A stretch of DNA of 64,000 nt from Babylonia areolata (GCF_041734735.1 NC_134906.1:31159500-31223499); one strand, 5' to 3'. Numbered from the stretch's first letter, positions 39,356 through 51,134 are shown. Numbers and translations are program-made. The notes: generated from the letters alone by a model not told the origin.

Positions 39356-41623
39356 CTATCTGTGAATGCGCAGATGGCTGAATAGTCCAATCTGCGCACG
39401 AAATGTTCGCTGACAGTTTGGGCAGACAAAGACAGGCATACCATTGTCAGGGAGCTTGTTTGCCCGTGACTTTCTGGCCTGCCTCTTCTGAACAGCTGCA
39501 GCAGTCCTGTTGGCCTCGCACAACTTGGCGCCTTTGTGCACAGCAGCACGCCATTTGTCACGGTCCACTGCAGATTCCTCCCAGGAGTCAGGGTTGATAT
39601 CAAACGCTTTCAGAGAGACTTTCAGAGTATCTCTGAAGCGCTTCTTCTGACCTCCGTGTGATCTCTTCCCTTGTTGCAGCTCGCCATAGAAGAGCCTTTT
39701 GGGCAGCCGATGGTCTGGCATGCGCGCCACGTGTCCAGCCCAGCGAAGCTGGGACTGCATCAGGATGGTGAAGATGCTGGGAAGGGTGGCTTTTGCGAGC
39801 ACCTCTGTGTCTGGGGTCTTGTCTTGCCACTTGATGTTCAGTAGCTTCCTGAGGCATGTTGTGTGGAAGTGGTTCAGCTTCTTGGCATGTCGTTGGTACA
39901 CTGTCCAAGTTTCGCAGGCGTACAGTAGTGTGGGGAGAACTACTGCTCTGTAGACCTTTAGCTTGGTCTCAAGACTAATGCCTCTTCTGTTCCAGACATT
40001 TGCACTGAGTCTACCAAAAGTTGCGCTTGCTCTTGCAATCCTGACGTTCACTTCATCGTCGATGGTCGCATTTCGTGACAGTGTGCTGCCAAGGTATGTG
40101 AACCGCTCCACCGCACTGAGTCTCTGACCGTTGACTGTGATGTTCGGCTCAACGTAGGGTTTCCCTGGGGCTGGCTGATGGAGAACTTCAGTTTTCCTCG
40201 TGCTGATGGTAAGGCCGAAGTTCCTGCTGGCAGTGGCAAACTTGTCAACGCTGAGTTGCATGTCAGCTTCAGATCCAGCGTTGAGGGCACAATCATCAGC
40301 AAACAAAAAGTCTCTGATGATGTCTGTCATGACCTTCGTTTTTGCTTGAAGCCTTCTGAGGTTAAACAACTTACCATCTGTTCGGTACTTTAGGCCAATT
40401 CCAACATCGCCATCTCTGAAGGCATCAGTAAGCATTGCAGAGAACATGAGGCTGAACAGCGTTGGAGCCAGGACGCAGCCTTGCTTGACACCATTTGTGA
40501 CAGCAAAAGGAGCAGATGTTTCGCCTTTGTCCTGGACTCGAGCCTGCATGCCTTCATGGAATTGGCTGACCAAGGAAATAAATTTCCGAGGGCATCCGTA
40601 CTTGGCCATGATCTTCCACAGTCCCTCTCTACTCACGGTGTCGAAGGCCTTAGTGAGGTCGACATAGGTGGAGAACAGATCAGCATTTTGCTCCTGACAT
40701 TTCTCTTGCAGCTGCCTTGCAGCAAACACCGTGTCGGTGGTTCCGCGCTCTTTCCGGAATCCACATTGGCTCTCAGGCAAATGACCTTGGTCAAGGTGTG
40801 CTGTGAGGCGGTTTAGTAGGATCCTGGCAAGTATCTTGCCTGCGATGGAGAGCAAGGAAATGCCCCGATGGTTATCACAGGCTTGCCGGTTCCCCTTTCG
40901 CTTGTACAAGTGAATGATAGATGCATCTTTGAAATCCTGGGGGATTGTCTCTTCTTTCCACATGAGTGAGTACAGCTGATGGAGCTTCTCAGTCAGCACA
41001 GTGCCTCCATCCTTGTAGACCTCTGCTGGTATGGAGTCTGAGCCAGGTGCTTTGCCACTGGATAGCAGACGAATTGCTTTCTGGGTCTCAAGAGGTGTTG
41101 GCGGATCGTCCAGTGCTTCGTTGATGGGGACTTGTGGGAGACGGTCTATGGCTTCATCATTTATGGAGGAAGGGCGATTTAAGACACTGTTGAAGTGCTC
41201 AGCCCAGCGTTCGAGAATTTTCTCCTTCTCGGTGATCAAGGTATTCCCATCTGCACTGAGGAGGGGGGATGATCCTGAGGATGTGGGGCCGTAGACTTCT
41301 TTTAAGGCATCATAGAACCTCTTCATATCGTGCCTGTCAGCATATCCCTGGATCTCATCAGCTTTGTCACTCAGCCACTTATCCTGCATCTGGCGTAATT
41401 TTTGCTGAACAGTCCTGCGGATGGCATCGTACACATCCTTTTTTGATGTGGACTTTGGGTTGCTCAGGTAGGCTTGATGCAGACGGCGTTTCTCATCCAG
41501 AAGTTGCTTGATTTCATCACAGTTTTCATCAAACCAGTCTTTGTGCTTTCTGGACATGGGTCCCAGGGTCTCTGAAGCTGTACTATAGATCAGCTCACGC
41601 AGGGTCCTCCAGTCAGACTCCAC
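39356..41623 (-). CDS. LINE reverse transcriptase with C-terminal zinc finger
   Basis: This 755-residue open frame copies the element RNA at the nicked target. RT motifs in order: SGKAPGSDSIPAEVYK; FKDASIIHLYKRKGNR; NHRGISLLSIAGKI; PESQCGFRKERGTTD; YVDLTKAFD near residue 320 (motif A, catalytic Asp); GVKQGCVLAPTLFS; FLFADDCAL near residue 440 (motif C, catalytic Asp pair); and YLGSTLSRN. A conserved tail WQDKTPDTEVL to LRWAGHVARMPD follows. The last 22 residues form a C2H2-type finger (CPNCQRTF, then HLRIH). The ATG at 41623 lies inside the family sequence, because the open frame extends upstream to about 41670 and the natural product is probably one polyprotein with the endonuclease. All catalytic residues are present. 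Confidence 0.95.
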   Translation of the reverse strand: MESDWRTLRELIYSTASETLGPMSRKHKDWFDENCDEIKQLLDEKRRLHQAYLSNPKSTSKKDVYDAIRRTVQQKLRQMQDKWLSDKADEIQGYADRHDMKRFYDALKEVYGPTSSGSSPLLSADGNTLITEKEKILERWAEHFNSVLNRPSSINDEAIDRLPQVPINEALDDPPTPLETQKAIRLLSSGKAPGSDSIPAEVYKDGGTVLTEKLHQLYSLMWKEETIPQDFKDASIIHLYKRKGNRQACDNHRGISLLSIAGKILARILLNRLTAHLDQGHLPESQCGFRKERGTTDTVFAARQLQEKCQEQNADLFSTYVDLTKAFDTVSREGLWKIMAKYGCPRKFISLVSQFHEGMQARVQDKGETSAPFAVTNGVKQGCVLAPTLFSLMFSAMLTDAFRDGDVGIGLKYRTDGKLFNLRRLQAKTKVMTDIIRDFLFADDCALNAGSEADMQLSVDKFATASRNFGLTISTRKTEVLHQPAPGKPYVEPNITVNGQRLSAVERFTYLGSTLSRNATIDDEVNVRIARASATFGRLSANVWNRRGISLETKLKVYRAVVLPTLLYACETWTVYQRHAKKLNHFHTTCLRKLLNIKWQDKTPDTEVLAKATLPSIFTILMQSQLRWAGHVARMPDHRLPKRLFYGELQQGKRSHGGQKKRFRDTLKVSLKAFDINPDSWEESAVDRDKWRAAVHKGAKLCEANRTAAAVQKRQARKSRANKLPDNGMPVFVCPNCQRTFRAQIGLFSHLRIHR

Positions 41624-42705
41624 ATTCTGGTTGTCCAGAGAGGCGGATTCCAGACGATCTTCCAGCAGCTCACAAAGGACTGTTTGATGGTGATGTTTTT
41701 CAGCTTAGCGATGTTGAGCCGTTTTGGAGCCTTCTGGCCTTGGGGGCGTCTCTTGGGCTGGATTCGAATATTCAGCTTCGAGACTACAAGGCGATGGTCT
41801 GTCCAACACTCGGCGCCACACATGGTCTTTGTTACACGTACATCTTGCCTATCCCTTTTCCTGACGATGACATAATCGATGAGATGCCAATGCTTTGAGC
41901 GAGGGTGCATCCATGACGTCCTGTTACGGGTAGGGAGGCAGAAAACTGTGTTGGTTATCAGCAGTTCGTGCTCTGCACAGGTCTGAAGCAAAAGCAATCC
42001 ATTTGGGTTGCAGTGGCCCACACCGTGCTTTCCAATCACTCCATCCCAGGAGATGTAGTCAGAGCCAACTCTAGCATTGAAGTCCCCAAGAATGATGAGC
42101 TTGTCTGCTTTAGGGATAGCAGCAATGACAGAGTGAAGGTCCTCGTAGAACTTCGCCTTCACTTCATCCGGGTTGGTCATGGTTGGGGCGTAGGCACTGA
42201 CAATGGTGAGGTGCTTCTGGCCAGATGCCAGTGGGAGTTTCATGGTCATAAGCCTATCGTTGACTCCCTTTGGGATTCCAGCTAGCTTGCTGACAAGTGC
42301 TGTTTTTACTGCAAAACCAACGCCAGCCTCACGTCGCTCTTCGCTTCCTCGTCCACTCCAGAAGAAGGTGTAACCAGATCCCCGTTCACAGAGCTGGCCT
42401 TCACCTGCAAGCCGAGTCTCACTCAAGGCTGCGATGTCAATGTTGTATCTGGCGAGTTCGGATGCAACTAGTGCCGTTCTCCTTTGGGGTCTGTCCGCGT
42501 TATCTCTGTCCAGGAGAGTCCTTATGTTCCAAGCACCAATGGTGAGAGGAACGATCCTTGCTTTTTTCTTTTCTTTCTTGTTGTTTCGACCGCTGATGTA
42601 GGGTCCCCGCCAGCCGCGGTATGCTGGCCAGGGTGATATGGAGCAGGCAATTTTTAGGGCACCTTTTCTAGCCCCTTCCTCATGCCAGGGAGGTGAGCAG
42701 TGCAT
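41590..42705 (-). CDS. LINE endonuclease domain (APE type)
   Basis: The 371-residue frame carries an exonuclease-endonuclease-phosphatase fold, which nicks the target DNA for target-primed reverse transcription. Visible motifs are GAWNIRTL at about residue 60, IAALSETRL, VSAYAPT, LGDFNARVG near residue 210, HWHLIDYVIV, and the catalytic-type WTDHRLVVSKL near residue 300. This order matches APE-type LINE endonucleases. After KQSFV the frame leaves the family sequence and stops. The continuing family sequence (CELLEDRLES) is in the other frame of the same strand, so a single one-base shift near 41670 separates this domain from the RT frame. The ATG at 42705 is the first in the frame; the true start may differ. 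Confidence 0.9.
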   Translation of the reverse strand: MHCSPPWHEEGARKGALKIACSISPWPAYRGWRGPYISGRNNKKEKKKARIVPLTIGAWNIRTLLDRDNADRPQRRTALVASELARYNIDIAALSETRLAGEGQLCERGSGYTFFWSGRGSEERREAGVGFAVKTALVSKLAGIPKGVNDRLMTMKLPLASGQKHLTIVSAYAPTMTNPDEVKAKFYEDLHSVIAAIPKADKLIILGDFNARVGSDYISWDGVIGKHGVGHCNPNGLLLLQTCAEHELLITNTVFCLPTRNRTSWMHPRSKHWHLIDYVIVRKRDRQDVRVTKTMCGAECWTDHRLVVSKLNIRIQPKRRPQGQKAPKRLNIAKLKNITIKQSFVSCWKIVWNPPLWTTRMWSLTGGPCVS

Positions 42706-43440
42706 TCCTAAAGAGGGCTGCTCAGACGCTCAGACGGCTGCCGAGCTCCATCGCTGCTCCTGTCGACGAAGAACGACCCTATGGCCTGAGCCGCCTGCGT
42801 GCAGGTCTGCGACTGCGACTGCCAGTGTACCCACACCTGTCGTTTCGTCGCTCGCCTGTCGCCACAGGACTTGGGGGTGATGAAATGATGAAGGATGAAA
42901 GGTCATTTTGGATGACTGATGACTTGCGCGATGAGTTTGTTTAAAGTGAAGAGGAGTTGCGCAACGTCAACCTCACTCTCTCGTCCGGGTCCACCAATTT
43001 CCAGTGGCAAGACTAAGTCGAGACGACTGGAGGATGAGCACGGATGCAGTGGATGACCAAGATATCCTTTCGGTGTCTCATCTTGCTCTCTGCACTCCAC
43101 AGTGCGTTGCTGTAACCGCCTTCCTCTCCGTTGAACCGATAGGTTTCTTCCGCAGATTCTGCCGGATCCAGACTTCGCATGCATGGGTAGACACACCCCG
43201 GGGGCCAACTGCGTGTGGCATGCACACAGCACAGTGGAGCTAGATGGCCGTCGGTGGCTCTCCTGAGCCAACGCCCTTTTATGGATCTCCATAAGGGTGT
43301 CTAGCCACCCGCCTCACCAGTCCCGGAAGGGAGCGGTGGGAGTGCCGGTTTAGTCGCCGGCAACCCGACCCTGAACAGGTTGTACTGGATTACAGGTTAC
43401 CAGTAGCAGATCTAATGACCTGACCTGACCTGACCTGAAG

Positions 43441-44360
43441 TCAGTATCATACACCCCAATGAGCACCCAACAGATGACGTGACTGCCTCTTCATACAGTC
43501 AGTATCATACACCCCAATGAACACCCAACAGATGATGTGACTGCCTCTTCACACAGTCAGTATCATACACCCCAATGAACACCCAACAGATGACGTGACT
43601 GCCTCTTCACACAGTCAGACTGAGTCAGTATCATACACCCCTATGAACACCTAACAGATGATGTGACTGCCTCTTCATACAGTCAGTATCATACACCCCT
43701 ATGAACACCTAACAGATGACGTGACTGCCTCTTCATACAGTCAGTATCATACACCCCAATGAGCACCCAACAGATGATGTGACTGCCTCTTCATACAGTC
43801 AGTATCATACACCCCTATGAACACCCAACAGATGACGTGACTGCCTCTTCATACAGTCAGTATCATACACCCCAATGAACACCCAACAGATGACGTGACT
43901 GCTTCTTCATACAGTCAGTATCATACACCCCAATGAACACCCAACAGATGACGTGACTGCCTCTTCATACAGTCAGTATCATACACCCCTATGAACACCC
44001 AACAGATGACGTGACTGCCTCTTCATACACAGTCAGTATCATACACCCCAATGAACACCCAACAGATGACGTGACTGCCTCTTCACACAGTCAGACGGAG
44101 TCAGTATCATACACCCCTATGAACACCCAACAGATGATGTGACTGTCTCTTCACACAGTCAGTATCATACACCCCAATGAACACCCAACAGATGACGTGA
44201 CTGCCTCTTCATACAGTCAGACTGAGTCAGTATCATACACCCCAATGAACACCCAACAGATGATGTGACTGCCTCTTCATACACAGTCAGTATCATACAC
44301 CCCAATGAACACCCAACAGATGACGTGACTGCCTCTTCACAGTCAGACTGAGTCAACATC
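43441..44360. repeat. 58-bp minisatellite, right part
   Basis: This continues 38840-39257. Variants are agcaccc/aacaccc, accccaatg/acccctatg and an 8-bp agactgagt insertion in some units. Confidence 0.95.
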
Positions 44361-44595
44361 CTGAGTGAAGACTCACCACATTCCTCCAATAATATTCTAA
44401 TGATATGGGCAAAAAGTGATGGAATAGATTATTTTTTGCAAGTTCATGAATTCCCCTCAAAGAAACCCGAGACAATTTTGCAGACTGCTGACAAAAAGCG
44501 AGATGGGCCAGCTACAAGTGACGTCAGAGACACAAAGCATGACGCCTTATCTCCGTGCTTCGTCATCCCGGGGAACTGTGTTGACCCCACACTGA
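44361..44595. other. Unique spacer with a TGACGTCA palindrome
   Basis: No gene was recognised. A full CRE-type octamer lies at 44518-44525, which could be chance. Confidence 0.4.
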
Positions 44596-45925
44596 GCACA
44601 GTGTGGCTTACCTTCATGTGTAACAGGCCTGAAATCACTTCACTTAGCACAGTGCCGCTTACCTTCATGTGTAACAGGCCTGAAATCACTTCACTTCACT
44701 TAGCACAGTGCGGCTTACCTTCATGTGTAACAGGCCTGAAAATACTTCACTTCACTTAGCACAGTACCGCTTACCTTCATGTGTATCAGGCCTGAAATCA
44801 CTTCACTTAGCACAGTGCGGCTTACCTTCATGTGTATCAGGCCTGAAATCACTTCACTTCACTTAGCACAGTGCGGCTTACCTTCATGTGTATCAGGCCT
44901 GAAATCACTTCACTTCACTTAGCACAGTGCGGCTTACCTTCATGTGTATCAGGCCTGAAATCACTTCACTTAGCACAGTGCCGCTTACCTTCATGTGTAT
45001 CAGGCCTGAAATCACTTCACTTAGCACAGTGCTGCTTACCTTCATGTGTATCAGGCCTGAAATTACTTCACTTAGTACAGTGCCGCTTACCTTCATGTGT
45101 AACAGGCCTGAAATCACTTCACTTCACTTAGCACAGTGCGGCTTACCTTCATGTGTATCAGGCCTGAAATCACTTCACTTCACTTAGCACAGTACCGCTT
45201 ACCTTCATGTGTAACAGGCCTGAAATCACTTCACTTCACTTAGCACAGTACCGCTTACCTTCATGTGTATCAGGCCTGAAATCACTTCACTTAGCACAGT
45301 GCGGCTTACCTTCATGTGTATCAGGCCTGAAAATACTTCACTTAGCACAGTACCGCTTACCTTCATGTGTATCAGGCCTGAAATCACTTCACTTAGCACA
45401 GTGCCGCTTACCTTCATGTGTATCAGGCCTGAAATCACTTCACTTAGCACAGTGCCGCTTACCTTCATGTGTAACAGGCCTGAAATCACTTCACTTCACT
45501 TAGCACAGTGCTGCTTACCTTCATGTGTATCAGGCCTGAAATCACTTCACTTAGCACAGTGCCGCTTACCTTCATGTGTAACAGGCCTGAAATCACTTCA
45601 CTTCACTTAGCACAGTGCCGCTTACCTTCATGTGTATCAGGCCTGAAATCACTTCACTTAGCACAGTGCCGCTTACCTTCATGTGTATCAGGCCTGAAAT
45701 CACTTCACTTCACTTAGCACAGTGCCGCTTACCTTCATGTGTATCAGGCCTGAAATCACTTCACTTAGCACAGTGCCGCTTACCTTCATGTGTATCAGGC
45801 CTGAAATCACTTCACTTCACTTAGCACAGTGCCGCTTACCTTCATGTGTATCAGGCCTGAAATCACTTCACTTAGCACAGTGCCGCTTACCTTCATGTGT
45901 ATCAGGCCTGAAATCACTTCATCAC
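44596..45925. repeat. 51- and 56-bp minisatellite carrying minus-strand splice-like sites
   Basis: The unit is cttagcacagtgccgcttac, then cttcatgtgtatcaggcc, then tgaaatcacttca, with an extra cttca in many; about 25 copies. On the minus strand each unit reads gtgatttcag|GCCTGATACACATGAAG|gtaagc, an acceptor-like and a strong donor-like site 17 nt apart. Confidence 0.94.
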
Positions 45926-46190
45926 TGCTAAATCTCTGTCCTTTTCTGAAGTTCCTCTGTCTGGTTATCTTGCTGTTTCGGTTGGTTTGGTGTTTGGAAG
46001 GCCTGAAATGGAATCAAGAGTGCTGACACACTCTGCCTTTCTCTCCGTCTGTCTGTCCCCCCACCCCCTTCCCCAGTTTGTTATGTCAGCATTATTTTGT
46101 CCAGTCTGCACGATCCTTTCCTGTCTATTGATTAATATGTGTTTGGCACACAGACAGTGAAGCTGTGTACACACAATTAAAGGTACGAGA
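45926..46190. other. Unique spacer between two arrays
   Basis: It may hold the unique 5' part of a ghost exon (see findings). Otherwise nothing was recognised. Confidence 0.45.
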
Positions 46191-46194
46191 ACAT

Positions 46195-46990
46195 GGTACT
46201 GAAGGTTCATGTGTTGAACAAAGTACTGAAGGTTCCCATGTTGAACAAAGTACTGAAGGTTCATGTGTTGAACAAAGTACTTAAGGTTCCCATGTTGAAC
46301 AAAGTACTGAAGGTTCATGTGTTGAACAAAGTACTGAAGGTTCCCTTGAACAAAGTACTGAAGGTTCCCTAGAACAAAGTACTGATGGTTCATGTGTTGA
46401 ACAAAGTACTGAAGGTTCCCCAGAACAAAGTACTGAAAGTTCCCTTGAACAAAGTACTGAAGGTTCCCATGTTGAACAAAGTACTGAAGGTTCCCTTGAA
46501 CAAAGTACTGAAGGTTCCCTAGAACAAAGTACTGATGGTTCATGTGTTGAACAAAGTACTGAAGGTTCCCTTGAACAAAGTACTGAAGGTTCCCTTGAAC
46601 AAAGTACTGAAGGTTCATGTGTTGAACAAAGTACTGAAGGTTCCCTTGAACAAAGTACTGAAAGTTCCCATGTTGAACAAAGTACTGAAGGTTCCCTAGA
46701 ACAAAGTACTGAAGGTTCCCTTGAACAAAGTACTGAAGGTTCCCTTGAACAAAGTACTGATGGTTCATGTGTTGAACAAAGTACTGAAGGTTCCCTTGAA
46801 CAAAGTACTGATGGTTCATGTGTTGAACAAAGTACTGAAGGTTCCCTTGAACAAAGTACTGATGGTTCATGTGTTGAACAAAGTACTGATGGTTCATGTG
46901 TTGAACAAAGTACTGAAGGTTCCCTTGAACAAAGTACTGAAAGTTCCCATGTTGAACAAAGTACTGAAGGTTCCCTAGAACAAAGCACTG
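46195..46990. repeat. 21- to 27-bp minisatellite, about 34 copies
   Basis: The unit is ttgaacaaagtactgaaggt then tccc, with ccatg, catgtg or cct before the next copy. The mix of 21-, 24- and 27-bp units keeps three-base periodicity. Confidence 0.93.
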
Positions 46991-47263
46991 TACAGGAAAC
47001 GGCAGTGGAATGGTGTGGAGAAGTGACCTACTTTTCCCTGTGAAACAACACGTGCTGGTGGCTAACAATGCTCCACAGTAAGTGGCCGCCGGGCAACTAT
47101 AGTTCCGTCAACTTCCTTGTCTTCAATGTGTTCCACTGACTGATGCAGGGCTGTTGGAAGTATATATACACATGTAAACAACATGAGGTGGCAGCTAACA
47201 ATAGCACAACATTATTGTGCCCCATGCTTCGTTCTCTTCAATGTGTCCCACTGACTGACTGCT

Positions 47264-47300
<37 letters not shown>

Positions 47301-47450
47301 AGAACCTATATATGTTGTGCACAACTTTGAGGAATGGACATGAAATATACAACAAAACGTATTCATCAAGAGCACTGTTGAGATGCACAAAACCAGTATC
47401 TGGTGCGATTTTCTTGGCAAACCACCAGAATAAGGAGTGGGGGGAGTTGA
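46991..47450. repeat. Spacer with an imperfect ~120-bp duplication and (GA)n
   Basis: gtggctaacaatgctccac and caatgtgttccactgactga recur as gcagctaacaatagcac and caatgtgtcccactgactga. A GA run lies at 47267-47298. No gene was recognised. Confidence 0.7.
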
Positions 47451-47454
47451 AGAA

Positions 47455-49690
47455 GACAGACAGGGACAGAGAGGGTCAGACAGAAACAGACAGGCTGGGA
47501 CAGACTGAGATGGTCAGACAGAGATAGAGATGGTCAGACAGATGGTCAGACTGACAGGGACAGAGATGGTCAGACAGACATATGGTCAGACTGACAGGGA
47601 TAGAGGTGGTCAGACAGAGATAGAGAGATGGTCAGACAGAGATGGTCAGACAGAGACACAGATGGTCAGACAGAGACAGAGATGGTCAGACAGACAGATG
47701 GTCAGACATAGACAGTGATGGTCAGACAGAGACAGAGATGGTTAGACAGACAGATGGCCAGAATGACAGGGACAGAGGTGGTCAGACAGAGACAGAGATG
47801 GTCAGACAGATGGTCAGACTGACAGGGACAGAGATGGTCAGACAGACAGACATGGTCAGGCTGACAGGGACAGAGGTGGTCAGACAGACAGGGACAGAGG
47901 TGGTCAGACAGAGATAGAGAGATGGTCAGACACAGATGGTCAGACAGAGACACAGATGGTCAGACAGATGGTCAGACAGACAGGGAAAGAGGTGGTCAGA
48001 CAGAGATAGAGAGATGGTCAGACACAGATGGTCAGACAGAGACACAGATGGTCAGACAGATGGTCAGACAGACAGGGACAGAGGTGGTCAGACAGAGATA
48101 GAGAGATGGTCAGACACAGATGGTCAGACAGATGGTCAGACAGACAGGGACAGAGGTGGTCAGACAGAGATAGAGAGATGGTCAGACACAGATGGTCAGA
48201 CAGAGACACAGATGGTCAGACAGATGGTCAGACAGACAGGGACAGAGGTGGTCAGACAGAGACAGAGAGATGGTCAGACACAGATGGTCAGACAGAGACA
48301 CAGATGGTCAGACAGATGGTCAGACAGACAGGGACAGAGGTGGTCAGACAGAGACAGAGAGATGGTCAGACACAGATGGTCAGACAGAGACACAGATGGT
48401 CAGACAGATGGTCAGACAGACACAGATGGTCAGACAGATGGTCAGACTGACATGGACAGAGGTGGTCAGACAGAGATAGAGAGATGGTCAGACACAGATG
48501 GTCAGACAGAGACACAGATGGTCAGACAGATGGTCAGACAGACACAGATGGTCAGACAGATGGTCAGACTGACAGGGACAGAGGTGGTCAGAGATAGAGA
48601 GATGGTCAGACAGAGATGGTCAGACAGAGACAGAGATGGTCAGACAGACAGGGACAGAGGTGGTCAGGCAGAGACAGAGATGGTCAGACAGACAGACGAT
48701 CAGACAGAGACAGAGATGGTCAGACAGACAGATGGTCAAACATAGATGGTCAGACAGACCAAAGATGGACAGAGACAGAGGTGGTCAGACAGAGACAGAG
48801 ATGGTCAGACAGATAGATGGTCCGACTGACAGATGGTCAGACATAGACAGAGATGGTCAGACTGATAGATGGTCAGACAGACAGGAGATGGTCAGACGGA
48901 GATGGACAGGCAGAGACAGAGATGGTCAGACAGACAGAGATGGTCAGACTGACAGATGGTCTGACATAGACAGAGATGGTCAGACTGACAGATGGTCAAA
49001 CTGATAGATGGTCAGACAGAGATGGTCAGACTGACAGATGGTCAGACTGACAGATGGTCAGACAGAGATGGTCAGACTGACAGATGGTAAGACAGAGATG
49101 GTCAGACTGACAGATGGTCAGACTGACAGATGGTAAGACAGAGATGGTCAGACTGACAGACGATCAGACAGAGATGGTCAGACATAGACCGACAGATGGT
49201 CACACAGACAGATGGTCAGACTGACAGATGGACAGACAGAGATTGTCAGACAGAGACAGAGATGGTCAGACAGAGACAGATGGTCAGACAGAGGTGGTCA
49301 GACAGACAGATGGTCAGATGTGGTCAGACAGAGACAGAGAGTGTCAGACAGAGACAGAGATGGTCAGACAGACAGAGACAGATGGTCAGACAGACAGATG
49401 GTCAGATGTGGTCAGACAGAGACAGATGGACAGACAGAGACAGAGATGGTCAGACAGATAGAGACATATGGTCAGACAGACTGGGACAGAGATGGTTAGA
49501 TAGAGACAGAGATGATCAGAGAGACAGAGATGGTCAGACAGACAAACAGATACAAAGATGGTCATACAGAGACAGAGATGATCAGACAGACACAGAGATG
49601 GTCAGAGAGACAGAGCCAAATATTGTCAGACAGACTGGGACAGAGAGACAGAGATAGTCAGACAGAGACAGAGATGGTCAGACAGACGGA
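47455..49690. repeat. (CAGA)/(GGTCAGACAGA)n satellite
   Basis: About 2.2 kb is built from gatggtcagacagacag, gacagggacagaggtggt and gatagagagatggtcagac blocks. A block of about 90-100 bp recurs at 47940-48480. It is purine-rich on the plus strand. Confidence 0.94.
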
Positions 49691-50155
49691 GAAAGCACAC
49701 ACACAGTGAGAAACGGAAGACAAAAAAGGAAGCAAAGCAACAGACACAGACCGGAAAAGACGGAAAGGGAAAAAGAAAGGGAAGAAGAAAAATGAAAAAC
49801 ATCACCCATTCACATTCTCTTTCCCGCAAACGGTCGTGTATGGAAGCACAGATAAATAATATATTCACACAAGTGCACACACGTGCGAGCGCTTGCACGC
49901 ATACAGAAACACATGGTTGTTTAAGATTATTTCCTTTCCTTTTTTCTGCAGAAATAAAAGGTGAGGAGCGAGGTGGAAGGAGTGAAGGGGAGAGCGAGCA
50001 AGTGAGTGACACAGAGAGACACAGAGAGCGACAGACAGACAGACAGAGACAGACAGAGACACAGAGACACTGACAAAGACAGACACGATCTTGTGTTCAA
50101 ACTCTTACATCACTGACGCAAAACGCTGCTGACGTGGGCAAAAAGCAATTAGCCA
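49691..50155. other. Low-complexity and unrecognised sequence
   Basis: aaaagg-rich sequence, then gacagacagaga at 50020-50070. No supported gene. Confidence 0.55.
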
Positions 50156-50455
50156 TGTTTAGGCCGGGAGGGGGGGGGGATGGGAAGCGAGGAGTATGGG
50201 GAGGAGGAGAGGGGGATGGGGAGGAGGAGGAAGAGGAGGGGGGAAGGGAAGGTGGGAGGAGGGGGGAAGGGGAGGAGGAGATGGGGAGGGAGACGGGAAG
50301 GAGGGGGGAGGGAGGAGGGGAGAGGGAGAGACCGGAAGGGGAGGCGTGGCAGTGGAGGGAGCTCCATCCAGCTGTCTCTGAAACGGAAAGACCGGAAAAA
50401 AAAACGAAAAAAAAGTATGGGGGGAAAGGAAAGAAGAAATAAAAGTCAGGAAAGC
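50156..50455. repeat. Polypurine GGA/GGGA tract
   Basis: ggggagg-type sequence of about 290 bp with G-tracts on the plus strand. Confidence 0.9.
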
Positions 50456-50954
50456 GTGCTTTCTTGTCTGTTTCTATCATTTTTTTTTTTTTTTTTTTGG
50501 TCCTCAGACACGTACGCACGAAATTAATCACAGATGCACTCAAGCATACATCTTTACGCTTATACGCACATTGACACAGACGCGCGCGTGTGTGTGTGCG
50601 TGTGCATGTGAGTGTGTGTGTGCAAGAAACAAAGTTATCAAAAAAAGAAGACAAATGAGATGTCAATAAGTAGGTACATACCACCATATAAGTATCAGCT
50701 GTGATGAGAGGAAGAAACAGTAAGTAGGCCCAAACACCTTTTTGGGGGGAATGGGTGGGGTGGGGTGGGGGGTCTCAACACAATCAGCAAAACCAGAAAC
50801 TAAAAATAACATGCTATCATCCAGTCACTTAATAAATTCTCCTCGGACGATAAAAAATTTTTTTTTTTTAAAGTCATTTTTTTTAAAACATGTTTATATC
50901 TCTTTACTGCGGTTTTGAAAGCCGTTCGCGTGCCTGTCAACGAACGGAGAGACG

Positions 50955-50989
<35 letters not shown>

Positions 50990-51120
50990 GAGAGAGAAAG
51001 AGGCCCTCATTTTGTGTGAACTTTGCCTCCATAATCATTATCAGCTCTTTTCGTGCAAGATGTGTTTGTTTTCAGACATAACACTGTTGACTGTTTTCAA
51101 AGGCAACATGGCTGTCACCC
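50456..51120. other. Unrecognised non-coding sequence
   Basis: It contains T-runs, a TG run near 50590 and a GA/G run at 50955-50990. No gene was recognised. Confidence 0.5.
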
Positions 51121-51134
51121 TGCCTTCTTTCAGG

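Larger units (their letters stand above)
39258..43440 (-). mobile_element. Near-intact APE-type LINE (about 4.2 kb) with target-site duplication
   Basis: It is flanked by agtcagtatcat at 39246-39257 and 43439-43450, part of the minisatellite unit, so this is a clean target duplication of 10-12 bp. The 5' end (at 43440) has (ggtca)4, then about 700 bp of GC-rich leader, the endonuclease frame, the reverse-transcriptase frame and a short 3' end near gatctcgatggacacacacc. One frame change lies between the two frames. Clade: RTE-like by sequence feel, but this was not verified. Confidence 0.93.

Noticed and set aside
44518-44525. TGACGTCA cAMP-response element
   Set aside because: A single octamer in 64 kb with no promoter or gene start nearby; chance is likely.
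50097-50154. Short minus-strand frame MANCFLPTSAAFCVSDVRV with a gtaaga just after VSD as possible first exon of the collagen gene
   Set aside because: Too short for a signal peptide, wrong phase for exon A, and 28 kb away with no supporting evidence.
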